DNA of 27,306 nucleotides from JAYZDP01 sp036337765. Lineage in GTDB: Bacteria; Acidobacteriota; Thermoanaerobaculia; Multivoradales; Multivoraceae. The position numbers and the translations under genes were made by a program. The stretch covers positions 1-27,306 of the forward strand of contig JAYZDP010000194.1 of NCBI GenBank assembly GCA_036337765.1. Direction: 5' to 3'. The notes below the pieces were generated by a model, which saw only the letters and a program-made list of their open reading frames with translations, was not told the origin of the DNA and ran no database searches. Positions 14,391 through 21,775 of the stretch are shown one piece after another. How positions within the stretch are numbered: position 1 is the stretch's first letter; each line of letters starts with the position of its first letter.

Positions 14391-15443
14391 TCAAGAAAGA
14401 GTGCGATCCAGGGCCAACATTCCGCAGGCACCCCCAACCTCGCGACCCGGCGAGCCGCGATTGAAAGCATGGACTCCCGCATCGACAAGCCTGGTCTGGA
14501 ACCGCACCGCCTCTTGTGCGCTGGGCTGACGCATGCCGGCGACGTCGGTATTGAGCGGAATGAGGTTCACTTTCGAACGCATCGAGCGCGTGATCTCGAT
14601 CAACTGGCCGGCGTGGCGTGGCTCCATGTTGACGCCCGAGATCATCACGTACTCGAACGTCACCCGCCGACCCGATTCCCGGGTGTAGCGACGGGCGGCG
14701 CCGAGAAGATCTTCGAGTGGGTAGCGGTGATCGTGCGGCATGATGCCCACCCGCTCGTGCGGATCCGGGTGGTTGAGCGAGATGGCGAGGTTGAACGGCT
14801 GCCCATCGTCGGTGAAGCGTTCGATCCCTGTCACCACCCCAGCGGTCGAAATCGTGATCCGCCGCGCGCTCAAACCCGCACCGTCAGGATGGTGCAGGAG
14901 GTGCGCAGCCGCCAGAACCGCTTCGTAGTTGTGAAACGGCTCCCCCATGCCCATGAAGACGACGTTGGAGGCGCGCTGGTTCCTCAGCACCTCGAGCAGG
15001 TAGACCTGATCCACGATCTCCGCCGCCGACAGGTTGCCCTGAAACGGCAGGGTGCCGGTCGCACAGAAGGTGCAGTCCAGCGTGCAGCCTGCCTGGCATG
15101 AGATGCACACCGTCCGCCGCCCGTCCTGCGCCCCCTCGTCGCGCGGCTCGGCCGCGATCCACACCGCCTCGATGCGCCGCGCCGCACCCTCACCCGGAAC
15201 CTGGAGAATGAACTTCTCTGTGCCGCTCTCGTCGACCGCACGGTGCTCCACTCCTAGGCCGCGAAAGGCCGACTCCTCGTCGAGGTCAGCCCGCAGCATG
15301 GCGGGAAGCTCCGTCATCTCCGCCGCGCTACGAGCCCCCAGGCGGTGAATACGTGCGAACACCTGGGCCGCCCGGTATCGGGGCTCCGAACGCTCAACGA
15401 AAAACGTCTCCAGCTCAGCGAGAGAGTGGCCCCGAAGGCTCAT
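14391..15443 (-). CDS. RlmN/Cfr-family radical SAM methyltransferase (divergent)
   Basis: This 350-residue enzyme matches RlmN, which methylates A2503 of 23S rRNA and A37 of some tRNAs. The cluster motif is Cys120-x3-Cys124-x2-Cys127, followed by FCATG. FMGMGEP.HNYE is the glycine-rich SAM segment. Cys113 and Cys340 (in GACGML) occupy the places of the two mechanistic cysteines, so catalysis looks possible. Several family motifs are altered: SLNHPD instead of SLHAP, VNLIPLNT instead of VNLIPYN, and RGSPGREVGG where RlmN has RGxDIDA. It may be a second RlmN-like paralogue. It lies nine bases after the HerA-like gene. Confidence 0.8.
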   Translation of the reverse strand: MSLRGHSLAELETFFVERSEPRYRAAQVFARIHRLGARSAAEMTELPAMLRADLDEESAFRGLGVEHRAVDESGTEKFILQVPGEGAARRIEAVWIAAEPRDEGAQDGRRTVCISCQAGCTLDCTFCATGTLPFQGNLSAAEIVDQVYLLEVLRNQRASNVVFMGMGEPFHNYEAVLAAAHLLHHPDGAGLSARRITISTAGVVTGIERFTDDGQPFNLAISLNHPDPHERVGIMPHDHRYPLEDLLGAARRYTRESGRRVTFEYVMISGVNMEPRHAGQLIEITRSMRSKVNLIPLNTDVAGMRQPSAQEAVRFQTRLVDAGVHAFNRGSPGREVGGACGMLALDRTLS

Positions 15444-15452
15444 CGCACGATG

Positions 15453-16931
15453 CTAGAAGAGCGGCTCGGCGATACCCATCGCGTCGACACTCCACGGCGT
15501 CCAAGCCAAGCCGAAGCTGGTCACGTCCATGTCGGACTTGCGCGGCGCTACCTCGGCAGCGTCCGGTAGCGCCGCGACATCCAGCGACCCCTCGAGGCGC
15601 TCGACGTCGTCGGCCAGGGTGGGGCACTTCCACAATGTCATTCGCTCAGACTGGTAGAGGTGGTCGGTGAGGCGTCGGCGCCAACCCGCGTACGATCTCT
15701 CCCGCAGCGCCGCACCCGCCAGGGCAGGCCGCAGGACTCGCCGCTGGTGGTCACCGGCTGCCTGACGCGGGGCCAGAAAGAGCTCCTGGATACCGGGACC
15801 GAGCACCGGTCGCTCTGTCGCCGACCCGGCATCGCCAGCCGATGCCGCAGCGGGAGCCGAACCCGGCAAACCGGCCGCCGGCGAAACCGCGGCCCTCGAG
15901 GTGTCGGCCTGACTCCCCTTGCGCTCTGCCATCAGCTCCGCGATCTGCGTCCGCGTCAGCGGGCCCCGCAGGTACGACATTACCCAACGCGTATGAAACA
16001 GCGTCGGTGCGTCCTCGTGCACGTTGTGCGCCAGAAAAACACGACCTCCCAAGCCGGCGAGAGCCTGTTCCATGCGCCCGCGGTCAAAGCTCGCGCCAGA
16101 CGCCGCCGAGGCACCCTCGAGTCCCTCGAGCACCCGCGCCTTGTCACGCTCGGTCTGCAGCCGCCCGATGAACCAGGTACCGGTGTTGGCGAGACCCTTG
16201 AAGTCGAGGTCGACCGGGTTCTGGGTGGCGAGAACCACCCCTACGCCATAGGCCCTGGCCTGCTTGAGCAAGGTCAGCATCGGTCGCTTCGCCGGCGGTT
16301 CGGCGGTTGGCGGAAAGAACCCGAAGATTTCGTCCATGTAGAGCAGCGCCCGCAGACTCGACGTACCCGGCTGGGCGCGGGTCCAGGCGAGGAGCTCGTT
16401 CAGTGCTTCACGGTCAGCGATCACTGCCGACGGTGGGACCGAGAACGATCTCAGCACCGTCAGCGGCAGGCCTGCTGTCGAGCCCGGGGTGTAGATCGCG
16501 AAGTCGGCCGACTGTCGTAGGCGCGCTACCCGATCCGCCACCTGGCCCCAGCTGACCAACCCCTCCCGCCACAACTTCGCCGTCTGCCGGGCATAGGCGC
16601 CGGGCTCGACGCCGCGCCCCAGCCCCTCCGATTCGTCGATCCAAGGTCGAAACTCCCGGGCAGAGAGCCCTGGGAAGGTCAAGAGCAGGTTACCGAGGTC
16701 GCCCTTGCGGTCGATGACGAGGGCCAGCACCCCGTCCAGAGCGGCTTCCTCTAGACGCGAGACGCACAGGCCAGTTTTCCGGCTGCCGGTCATGCCGACG
16801 CAAACCGCGTGAGTGGTCAGATCCTTCGAGTCGTAGAGGTATGCCTCATCGGTCACCTCTTCCGACTCCGGCTCCCAGCGCCGACCCAGGTAGAACGCTC
16901 CGAGCTTCTCGTACGGCGGTAGCTCGCTCAC
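15453..16931 (-). CDS. Shortened HerA/DUF87-like ATPase with altered Walker A
   Basis: The GTG start at 16931 overlaps the acyl-CoA ligase stop (GTGA). The product has 492 residues. YDSKDLTTHA, GMTGSRKTG (46-54), IDRKGDLGNLLLTFP, LYMDE (Walker B, 197-201), LLKQARA, ATQNPVDLD and FIGRLQTERDKARVLEGLE identify a bacterial ATPase family, distantly HerA-like, usually near 800 residues. Compared with my recollection of that family, three segments are missing in frame, with junctions near residues 176-181, 405-412 and 438-443. The Walker A reads GSRKT, with Arg51 where Gly is expected, and IDPKG has become IDRKG. No frameshift or stop interrupts it. DNA or protein translocation is the family expectation; activity here is doubtful. 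Confidence 0.7.
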   Translation of the reverse strand: MSELPPYEKLGAFYLGRRWEPESEEVTDEAYLYDSKDLTTHAVCVGMTGSRKTGLCVSRLEEAALDGVLALVIDRKGDLGNLLLTFPGLSAREFRPWIDESEGLGRGVEPGAYARQTAKLWREGLVSWGQVADRVARLRQSADFAIYTPGSTAGLPLTVLRSFSVPPSAVIADREALNELLAWTRAQPGTSSLRALLYMDEIFGFFPPTAEPPAKRPMLTLLKQARAYGVGVVLATQNPVDLDFKGLANTGTWFIGRLQTERDKARVLEGLEGASAASGASFDRGRMEQALAGLGGRVFLAHNVHEDAPTLFHTRWVMSYLRGPLTRTQIAELMAERKGSQADTSRAAVSPAAGLPGSAPAAASAGDAGSATERPVLGPGIQELFLAPRQAAGDHQRRVLRPALAGAALRERSYAGWRRRLTDHLYQSERMTLWKCPTLADDVERLEGSLDVAALPDAAEVAPRKSDMDVTSFGLAWTPWSVDAMGIAEPLF

Positions 16932-18481
16932 TGCGGCGCTGGGCCCGGAAACTGCTCGCGCAGAATGCGCTTGAGGATCTTTCCCGAAGGGTTGCGCGGA
17001 ATCTCGTCGATGAAGTGCACGCCCACCGGCTGCTTGAATCGAGCGAGCTTGTCCTTGCAGAAATCGAGCACGTCCTTCCCGTCGAGGCGGTCGTCGCTGC
17101 GTACCAGAATCGCGACCGGCGACTCGCCCCACTTCTCGCTGTCCTGCCCGATGACGGCTGCCTCCAGCACGTCCTCGTGGCGCATCAAAACGCTTTCGAT
17201 CTCAGCCGGATAGACGTTCTCGCCGCCCGAGATGATCATGTCCTTGATCCGGTCCTGGATGTAGATGAAGCCGTCCTCGTCGATCGATGCGACATCGCCA
17301 GTGTGAAGCCAGCCGTCCTTCAGCGTCTCGGCGGTCGCTTCGGGCCGGTTCCAGTACTCCTTCATGTTGTGCTTGCCTCGAACCAGCACCTCGCCAGAGC
17401 CGCCAGGCGCCACCTGGTTGCCTTCGTCGTCGACCACTCGTACCTCGGTATGAAAGAAGGCCTTGCCGGTAGAGCCCGCCTTGGCGACGGCATCTTCGGA
17501 ACCGATCATGCAGGCGGGTCCACAGGACTCGGTGAGGCCATAGACCTGCTGGACCTCGATACCCATCTTGTCGTAAGCCTCGATCAGCGATATCGGCACC
17601 GGCGCGGCGCCGGTCATGCACCAGCGCAGCTGTTCGTGCTTGTGCTTCTCCGGGTCGTAGACCTGAAGCATGAAGTTCAGCATCGCCGGCACCTTGAGCA
17701 TCACCGTGATCTGCTCTTCGGTCACCAGCTGCCAGGCCCGCTGGGGGTCGAAGGCGCGCATCACGACACTGGTCGCGCCGCGATGGACGTTGCAGGTGAT
17801 GGGCGTCAGAGAGCCGACGTGGAACAGCGGCAGCGCTACCAGGTAACGATCGCCGATTCTCATGTCACCGGTCGAGTTGATGGTCAGCACGCCCCAGGTC
17901 GCCGAGGTGTGCGTGTGTACTGCACCCTTCGGCAGGCCCGTGGTCCCTGAGGTGTACATGATGTAGAGGACGTCGTCCTCGCCGCCGCGGATCTCGGGCT
18001 CGGAGTCCGGCTCGGCGCCCTGCAGCTCGTCGTAGGCGGCGGCCCACTCGGGCTGGCGTTCGGCGCTGCCCACGTGAATCCAACGCTCGAGGTGAGTTCC
18101 CTGTTCGCCGCGGCCGCGGGCGCGAAGATCTTCGACGGGAGCGAGGAACTCCTCACCGAAGATCAACGTCTCGGCGCCGGCGTCGCGGAGGATGAACGAC
18201 AGCTCCTCCGGCACCAGCCGCCAGTTCAGCGGCACACACACGGCCCCGATCTTGGCGAGAGCGAAAAAGCTCTCCATGTACTCGATCGAGTTCATCAGCA
18301 ACAACGCAACCCGATCGCCCTTCTTCACGCCCTGCGCGACGAGGGCGTTGGCGGTGCGGTTCGAGCGCCGGTTCCACTCGGAGAAGGTGAAGCGTCGGCC
18401 GGTATCCGCGTCGATGAACCCCTCCATGTTCGGAGACAGCTCGGCGCGCTTGGCGAGAAAGAGTCCAACGTTGTTCTGCAT
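16928..18481 (-). CDS. Acyl-CoA synthetase (class I adenylate-forming ligase)
   Basis: This 517-residue ligase activates a carboxylic acid to its CoA thioester through an acyl-adenylate. YTSGTTGLPKGAVHTH is the phosphate-binding loop, VYGLTES the adenine-binding motif, and GWLHTGD then IYIQDRIKDMIISGGENVYPAEIE the hinge region. NPSGKILKRILRE carries the catalytic C-terminal Lys. The start at 18481 is chosen because AGGAGG stands five bases upstream; an earlier in-frame ATG at 18529 lies beyond the probable promoter. Medium- or long-chain or aromatic acids are possible substrates. It is first in a minus-strand run whose next gene overlaps it by four bases. Confidence 0.92.
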   Translation of the reverse strand: MQNNVGLFLAKRAELSPNMEGFIDADTGRRFTFSEWNRRSNRTANALVAQGVKKGDRVALLLMNSIEYMESFFALAKIGAVCVPLNWRLVPEELSFILRDAGAETLIFGEEFLAPVEDLRARGRGEQGTHLERWIHVGSAERQPEWAAAYDELQGAEPDSEPEIRGGEDDVLYIMYTSGTTGLPKGAVHTHTSATWGVLTINSTGDMRIGDRYLVALPLFHVGSLTPITCNVHRGATSVVMRAFDPQRAWQLVTEEQITVMLKVPAMLNFMLQVYDPEKHKHEQLRWCMTGAAPVPISLIEAYDKMGIEVQQVYGLTESCGPACMIGSEDAVAKAGSTGKAFFHTEVRVVDDEGNQVAPGGSGEVLVRGKHNMKEYWNRPEATAETLKDGWLHTGDVASIDEDGFIYIQDRIKDMIISGGENVYPAEIESVLMRHEDVLEAAVIGQDSEKWGESPVAILVRSDDRLDGKDVLDFCKDKLARFKQPVGVHFIDEIPRNPSGKILKRILREQFPGPAPQ

Positions 18482-18505
18482 GACGCCCTCCTGAATCGGA
18501 CGCGT

Positions 18506-18511
18506 ATTGTA
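18506..18511 (-). promoter_or_regulatory. Candidate -10 (TACAAT) for the acyl-CoA synthetase operon
   Basis: TACAAT on the minus strand lies 25 bases upstream of the ATG at 18481 and is one base off the bacterial consensus. It is in the short space between divergent genes. The -35 is weak. Confidence 0.45.
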
Positions 18512-18582
18512 GTCAACTACCTCAGGCAAAGCCCGCTAGCCAGCGCGCTCGGAACCCGCTAGCCTGCCGCGCTGGAGGATTC

Positions 18583-19623
18583 ATGGAGCTATTGAAAGAA
18601 CTTTGCGAGGCCTGTGGACCCCCGGGCTTCGAGGATCGGATTCGCGACATCTACCGCCGCGAGATCACCCCGCTGGTCGACCGCGTCGAGACCGATGGGC
18701 TCGGCAACGTGATCGCCATCAAGAACGGCCAGGGCCCGAGCCCCCGCAAGGTCATGCTGGCCGGCCATCTCGACGAGATCGGCTTCGTCGTCAAGTTCAT
18801 CGACGACGACGGCTTTCTTCGCCTACAGCCACTCGGCGGCTTCGACCCCAAGACACTGATCGCCAAGCGGGTCGTCATCCGCAACCGCGACGGCGAAGAT
18901 GTCCTCGGAGTGATCGGCACCAAACCAATCCACATCATGACTGACGAAGAGCGCAAGAAGATGCCCGAGCTCGACGATCTCTTCGTCGACATCGGTCTCG
19001 GCACCGACGATGCAAAGGCCAAGGTACGAATTGGCGATCCGGTGACCTTGGCGCAGAACTTCGTCGAGGTGGGTGACTACGTCTCCTCGAAAGCGCTCGA
19101 CAACCGAGTCTCGATCTACACCCTGATCGAGGCGGTGCGCCGGGCACAGGAACCGCAGTGCGAAATCTACGCGGTCGCCACCAGCCAGGAGGAGGTCGGC
19201 CTGCGCGGCGCCACGACCGCGGCCCACCGCATCCGACCCGACGTGGGTGTCGCCATCGACGTCACGCTGGCCTGTGACGTGCCAGGCACCAAGCCCCAAC
19301 AGCACGTCACCCAGCTACGCGAAGGCGTCGGCATCAAGATCCTCGACTCATCGTTCATCGCTGCACCCAAACTGGTCGAGCACTGCCGCAGCCTCGCGGA
19401 GAAGCATTCGATACCCCACCAGATGGAGATCCTGCCGCGCGGTGGCACCGACGCCGGTGGAATCCAGCGCGCCGCGGAAGCGGTCCCCTCCATCACCCTC
19501 TCGATCCCGACGCGCTACCTTCACAGCGTCGTCGAGACCATCTACGGCCCTGACCTGGAAGCCACGGTCGATCTTCTAGCGCGATTCCTCGAAACCGTCC
19601 ACGACGTCGACCTCAGCTACTAG
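18583..19623 (+). CDS. M42 family metallo-aminopeptidase
   Basis: This 346-residue peptidase trims N-terminal residues from peptides, usually as a large cytosolic tetrahedral dodecamer with two metals. AGHLDEIGFVV carries His62 and Asp64, ALDNR the bridging Asp173, SQEEVGLRGA the catalytic Glu203 and metal-binding Glu204, AIDV Asp226, and YLHS His314. PRGGTDAG (286-292) is the family's conserved substrate loop. All expected ligands are present. GGAGG stands four bases before the ATG. It diverges from the acyl-CoA synthetase operon, with 101 bases between starts. Glutamyl-aminopeptidase or endoglucanase-labelled homologues share the fold; specificity cannot be read from sequence. Confidence 0.92.
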   Translation: MELLKELCEACGPPGFEDRIRDIYRREITPLVDRVETDGLGNVIAIKNGQGPSPRKVMLAGHLDEIGFVVKFIDDDGFLRLQPLGGFDPKTLIAKRVVIRNRDGEDVLGVIGTKPIHIMTDEERKKMPELDDLFVDIGLGTDDAKAKVRIGDPVTLAQNFVEVGDYVSSKALDNRVSIYTLIEAVRRAQEPQCEIYAVATSQEEVGLRGATTAAHRIRPDVGVAIDVTLACDVPGTKPQQHVTQLREGVGIKILDSSFIAAPKLVEHCRSLAEKHSIPHQMEILPRGGTDAGGIQRAAEAVPSITLSIPTRYLHSVVETIYGPDLEATVDLLARFLETVHDVDLSY

Positions 19624-19663
19624 CGGGGCCCCAGAATGGCTTGATTCCGAGCTGGGATGCGAC

Positions 19664-19669
19664 TATCAT
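19664..19669 (+). promoter_or_regulatory. Candidate -10 (TATCAT) for rpmE2-rpsN
   Basis: TATCAT lies 44 bases before the rpmE2 ATG, just after the M42 peptidase stop. A transcript starting near 19676 would run directly into the dyad at 19679-19692. Confidence 0.35.
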
Positions 19670-19678
19670 TCCGCGTCC

Positions 19679-19692
19679 CGAGACGGGTCTCG
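19679..19692. promoter_or_regulatory. CGAGAC-GG-GTCTCG dyad at the predicted rpmE2 transcript start
   Basis: A 6-2-6 inverted repeat sits right after the predicted start point of the zinc-independent ribosomal protein pair. A repressor such as Zur could act here, but the site does not match any Zur box that I know. A repeat this short can arise by chance. Confidence 0.25.
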
Positions 19693-19713
19693 TGTGCCCG
19701 CCGACCGACGATC

Positions 19714-19956
19714 ATGAGGAAAGAAATCCACCCCGAGTACCACCCTGTGGTCTTCGTCGACACCGGCGCCGAGTTCGAGTTCACGTCACGGTCGACGATG
19801 TCGTCGGAAGAGACCCGCGAGATCGACGGCATTGATCACTACGTGATCAAGCTCGAGATCGCGTCGGCATCGCACACCTTCTTCACCGGCAAGCAGCACT
19901 TCGTCGACACCGCCGGCCGGATCGAGAAGTTCCAGCGCAAGTACGGCGGCGGCTAG
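19714..19956 (+). CDS. rpmE2: 50S ribosomal protein L31, type B (zinc-independent)
   Basis: This 80-residue protein begins MRKEIHPEYHPVVFVD and continues with TRSTM-like SRSTMSS, KLEIASASH, FFTGKQ.FVDTAGR and EKFQRKYG, which is diagnostic for L31. The Cys pairs that bind zinc in the classic form are absent, so this is type B. In several bacteria type B L31 replaces the zinc form during zinc shortage. The start at 19714 matches the family N-terminus; an earlier ATG at 19657 precedes the predicted promoter. It is followed 15 bases later by rpsN, another zinc-free version. Confidence 0.93.
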   Translation: MRKEIHPEYHPVVFVDTGAEFEFTSRSTMSSEETREIDGIDHYVIKLEIASASHTFFTGKQHFVDTAGRIEKFQRKYGGG

Positions 19957-19971
19957 AGCGAGACAAGAGTC

Positions 19972-20277
19972 ATGGCAACGAAAGCAAAGATCGCCAAGAA
20001 CGCGCAACGGCAGCTGATCGTCGAGCGCTACAGCGAGCTCCGCGCAGAGCTGAAGCAGATGTCGAAAGACATGAACCGCACGCAGCAGGAGCGTCAGGAA
20101 GCCTCGATCGCGCTTTCGATGCTGCCTCGTGATGCCAGCCCGACGCGCGTGCGTAACCGCTGCATCATGACGGGCCGCTCGCGGGGCTACTACCGCAAGT
20201 TCGGCCTCTCCCGCATCGCCCTGCGCGACTCGGCGCTGCGCGGCGACCTGCCCGGCGTCCGCAAGTCGAGCTGGTAG
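19972..20277 (+). CDS. rpsN: 30S ribosomal protein S14, zinc-independent long form
   Basis: This 101-residue S14 has the long-form N-terminal helix region (MATKAKIAKNAQR) and the conserved end RNRC.MTGRSRGYYRKFGLSRIALR...G.LPGVRKSSW. Only one Cys remains, so the CxxC...CxxC zinc site of the 61-residue form is missing. It is part of the small-subunit head near the decoding region. Finding it directly after type B L31, away from the main ribosomal operons, is typical of the alternative, zinc-sparing set. The ribosome site (GAGCGAG) is weak. Confidence 0.93.
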   Translation: MATKAKIAKNAQRQLIVERYSELRAELKQMSKDMNRTQQERQEASIALSMLPRDASPTRVRNRCIMTGRSRGYYRKFGLSRIALRDSALRGDLPGVRKSSW

Positions 20278-20310
20278 GCGACCCCCCAACTGGGCCGCCT
20301 GGGGTGAAGG

Positions 20311-20325
20311 CGGGCCGAAGGCCCG
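20311..20325. terminator. CGGGCC-GAA-GGCCCG hairpin after rpsN
   Basis: A 6-bp GC stem with a three-base loop stands 34 bases after the rpsN stop and just before the next promoter. No T-tract follows, so it is only a weak terminator candidate or a 3'-end stabiliser. Confidence 0.35.
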
Positions 20326-20341
20326 GCGTGGACCCCTGTGC

Positions 20342-20347
20342 TAAGTT
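20342..20347 (+). promoter_or_regulatory. Candidate extended -10 (TGC-TAAGTT) for the Gfo/Idh/MocA gene
   Basis: TAAGTT with an upstream TGC lies 36 bases before the ATG at 20384. The following AGGAGG at 20373-20378 is a strong ribosome site with five-base spacing. Confidence 0.35.
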
Positions 20348-20383
20348 CGCGGCCGTTCCTTCAGGCCTATCGAGGAGGCGGAA

Positions 20384-21715
20384 ATGACGGATTCTGCTGG
20401 ACTTTCACGTCGTCAGTTCGCGACAGGTGCCGCTGCGGCGGCCGGCATCATGATCGTGCCGCGCCACGTACTCGGCAAGGGCAAGAAGGCACCAAGCGAC
20501 ACGCTCAACATCGTCTCCGTTGGCGCCGGCGGACGAGCCAGATCGGACATCAACGGCTGCGCGCACGAGAACATCGTCGCGCTGTGTGACGTCGACTGGA
20601 ATCGGGCCCACTCGACCTTCGCCCAGTATCCCAATGCGAAGCCCTACAAGGACTTCCGGGTGATGCTTAAGAAGGAGAAGGGGATCGATGCCGTGATTAT
20701 CGGCACGCCCGACCACACCCACGCCGTCATCGCCATGGAGGCCATCTCACGGGGCCTGCATGTCTATTGCGAGAAGCCCCTCACCCGCACGATCCATGAG
20801 GCTCGCGTGCTCGGCAAGGCAGCCAAGCAAGCCGATGTAGTCACCCAGATGGGCAACCAGGGTCACGCCATGGAGGGCACCCGGCAGATCCGCGAGTGGA
20901 TCGAAGCAGGAGTGATCGGTGACGTGTCGCGAATCGAGTACTGGACCAACCGGCCGATCTGGCCGCAGGCCATCGACCGGCCGACGGAGGCCCATCACGT
21001 GCCGCCCTGGCTCGATTGGGATCTCTTTCTCGGTCCGGCAAAGTTCCGGCCGTATCACCCGGCCTATCACCCCTTCGCTTGGCGCGGCTGGTGGGACTAC
21101 GGCACCGGCGCGCTCGGTGACATCGCGTGTCACGCCATGGACGCGGCGTTCTGGATCTTCGACCTGCGCGACCCTGACCGCGTGTCAGCTGAAACGACCA
21201 AGCTCTACGCCGAAACCGCCCCCGCGGCCTCTCGCATCCACTACCACTTCCCGAAGCGTGGCGACCGCCCCGAGCTCGACGTCGTCTGGCGCGACGGCAA
21301 CCTGCAGCCGCCGCGCCCGCCGGAGCTCGCGGACGACGAGCAGCTACCGCAGTCCAGCGGCCAGTTCTACGTCGGCTCGAAGGGTGTTCTGGCCGCCGGC
21401 ATCTACGGCGAGAATCCGACTCTGTATCCCTCGAAGCTCCACGCTGAAGTGATCGCAGACCCGCCGCCGACACGCTATCCGCGTACCGACGGCGCACACA
21501 AGGAGTGGACCCAGGCGTGCAAGGGCGAGGGGAAGGCGGGCAGCGACTTCACCAGCCACTCGGGGCCACTCACCGAGCTTGGCCTGCTCGGGAACCTCGC
21601 AGTGCGCTCGGGCAGGGCTCTGGAATGGGACGCCGCGCAGGGCCGCGTCACCAATCACGAGGCCGCCAACCAGTACCTCCACGACGAGTACCGCAAGGGC
21701 TGGTCGCTGGGCTGA
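20384..21715 (+). CDS. Tat-exported Gfo/Idh/MocA family oxidoreductase
   Basis: This 443-residue protein begins with a twin-arginine signal (SRRQF at 8-12, then a hydrophobic Ala/Ile stretch), so it is exported folded, probably with NAD(P) bound. NIVSVGAGGRA (42-52) is the Rossmann motif, PDHTHAVIAMEAI (109-121) and CEKPLT (129-134) are family hallmarks, with Lys131 the usual catalytic-site lysine. The C-terminal half is the alpha/beta sugar-binding domain (GALGDIACHAMD). Exported members are common in Planctomycetota, Acidobacteriota and Bacteroidota and usually act on sugars. No sugar gene lies beside it, so the substrate is unknown. Confidence 0.88.
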   Translation: MTDSAGLSRRQFATGAAAAAGIMIVPRHVLGKGKKAPSDTLNIVSVGAGGRARSDINGCAHENIVALCDVDWNRAHSTFAQYPNAKPYKDFRVMLKKEKGIDAVIIGTPDHTHAVIAMEAISRGLHVYCEKPLTRTIHEARVLGKAAKQADVVTQMGNQGHAMEGTRQIREWIEAGVIGDVSRIEYWTNRPIWPQAIDRPTEAHHVPPWLDWDLFLGPAKFRPYHPAYHPFAWRGWWDYGTGALGDIACHAMDAAFWIFDLRDPDRVSAETTKLYAETAPAASRIHYHFPKRGDRPELDVVWRDGNLQPPRPPELADDEQLPQSSGQFYVGSKGVLAAGIYGENPTLYPSKLHAEVIADPPPTRYPRTDGAHKEWTQACKGEGKAGSDFTSHSGPLTELGLLGNLAVRSGRALEWDAAQGRVTNHEAANQYLHDEYRKGWSLG

Positions 21716-21730
21716 GCGCCTCTGTATCGG

Positions 21731-21768
21731 GATCCGCGCGTTCTCGATAGAGTTTTCTCGCGCGGATC
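21731..21768. terminator. Perfect 10-bp stem between convergent genes
   Basis: GATCCGCGCG (21731-21740) pairs perfectly with CGCGCGGATC (21759-21768) across an 18-base loop. It fills the 60-base gap between the plus-strand Gfo/Idh/MocA stop and the minus-strand cupredoxin stop, so it probably serves both as a bidirectional terminator. No T-tract follows on either strand. Confidence 0.55.
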
Positions 21769-21775
21769 GTGCTGG

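Noticed and set aside
16841..17950. 369-codon open frame on the plus strand
   Set aside because: It is antisense to the acyl-CoA synthetase, with no recognisable motif.
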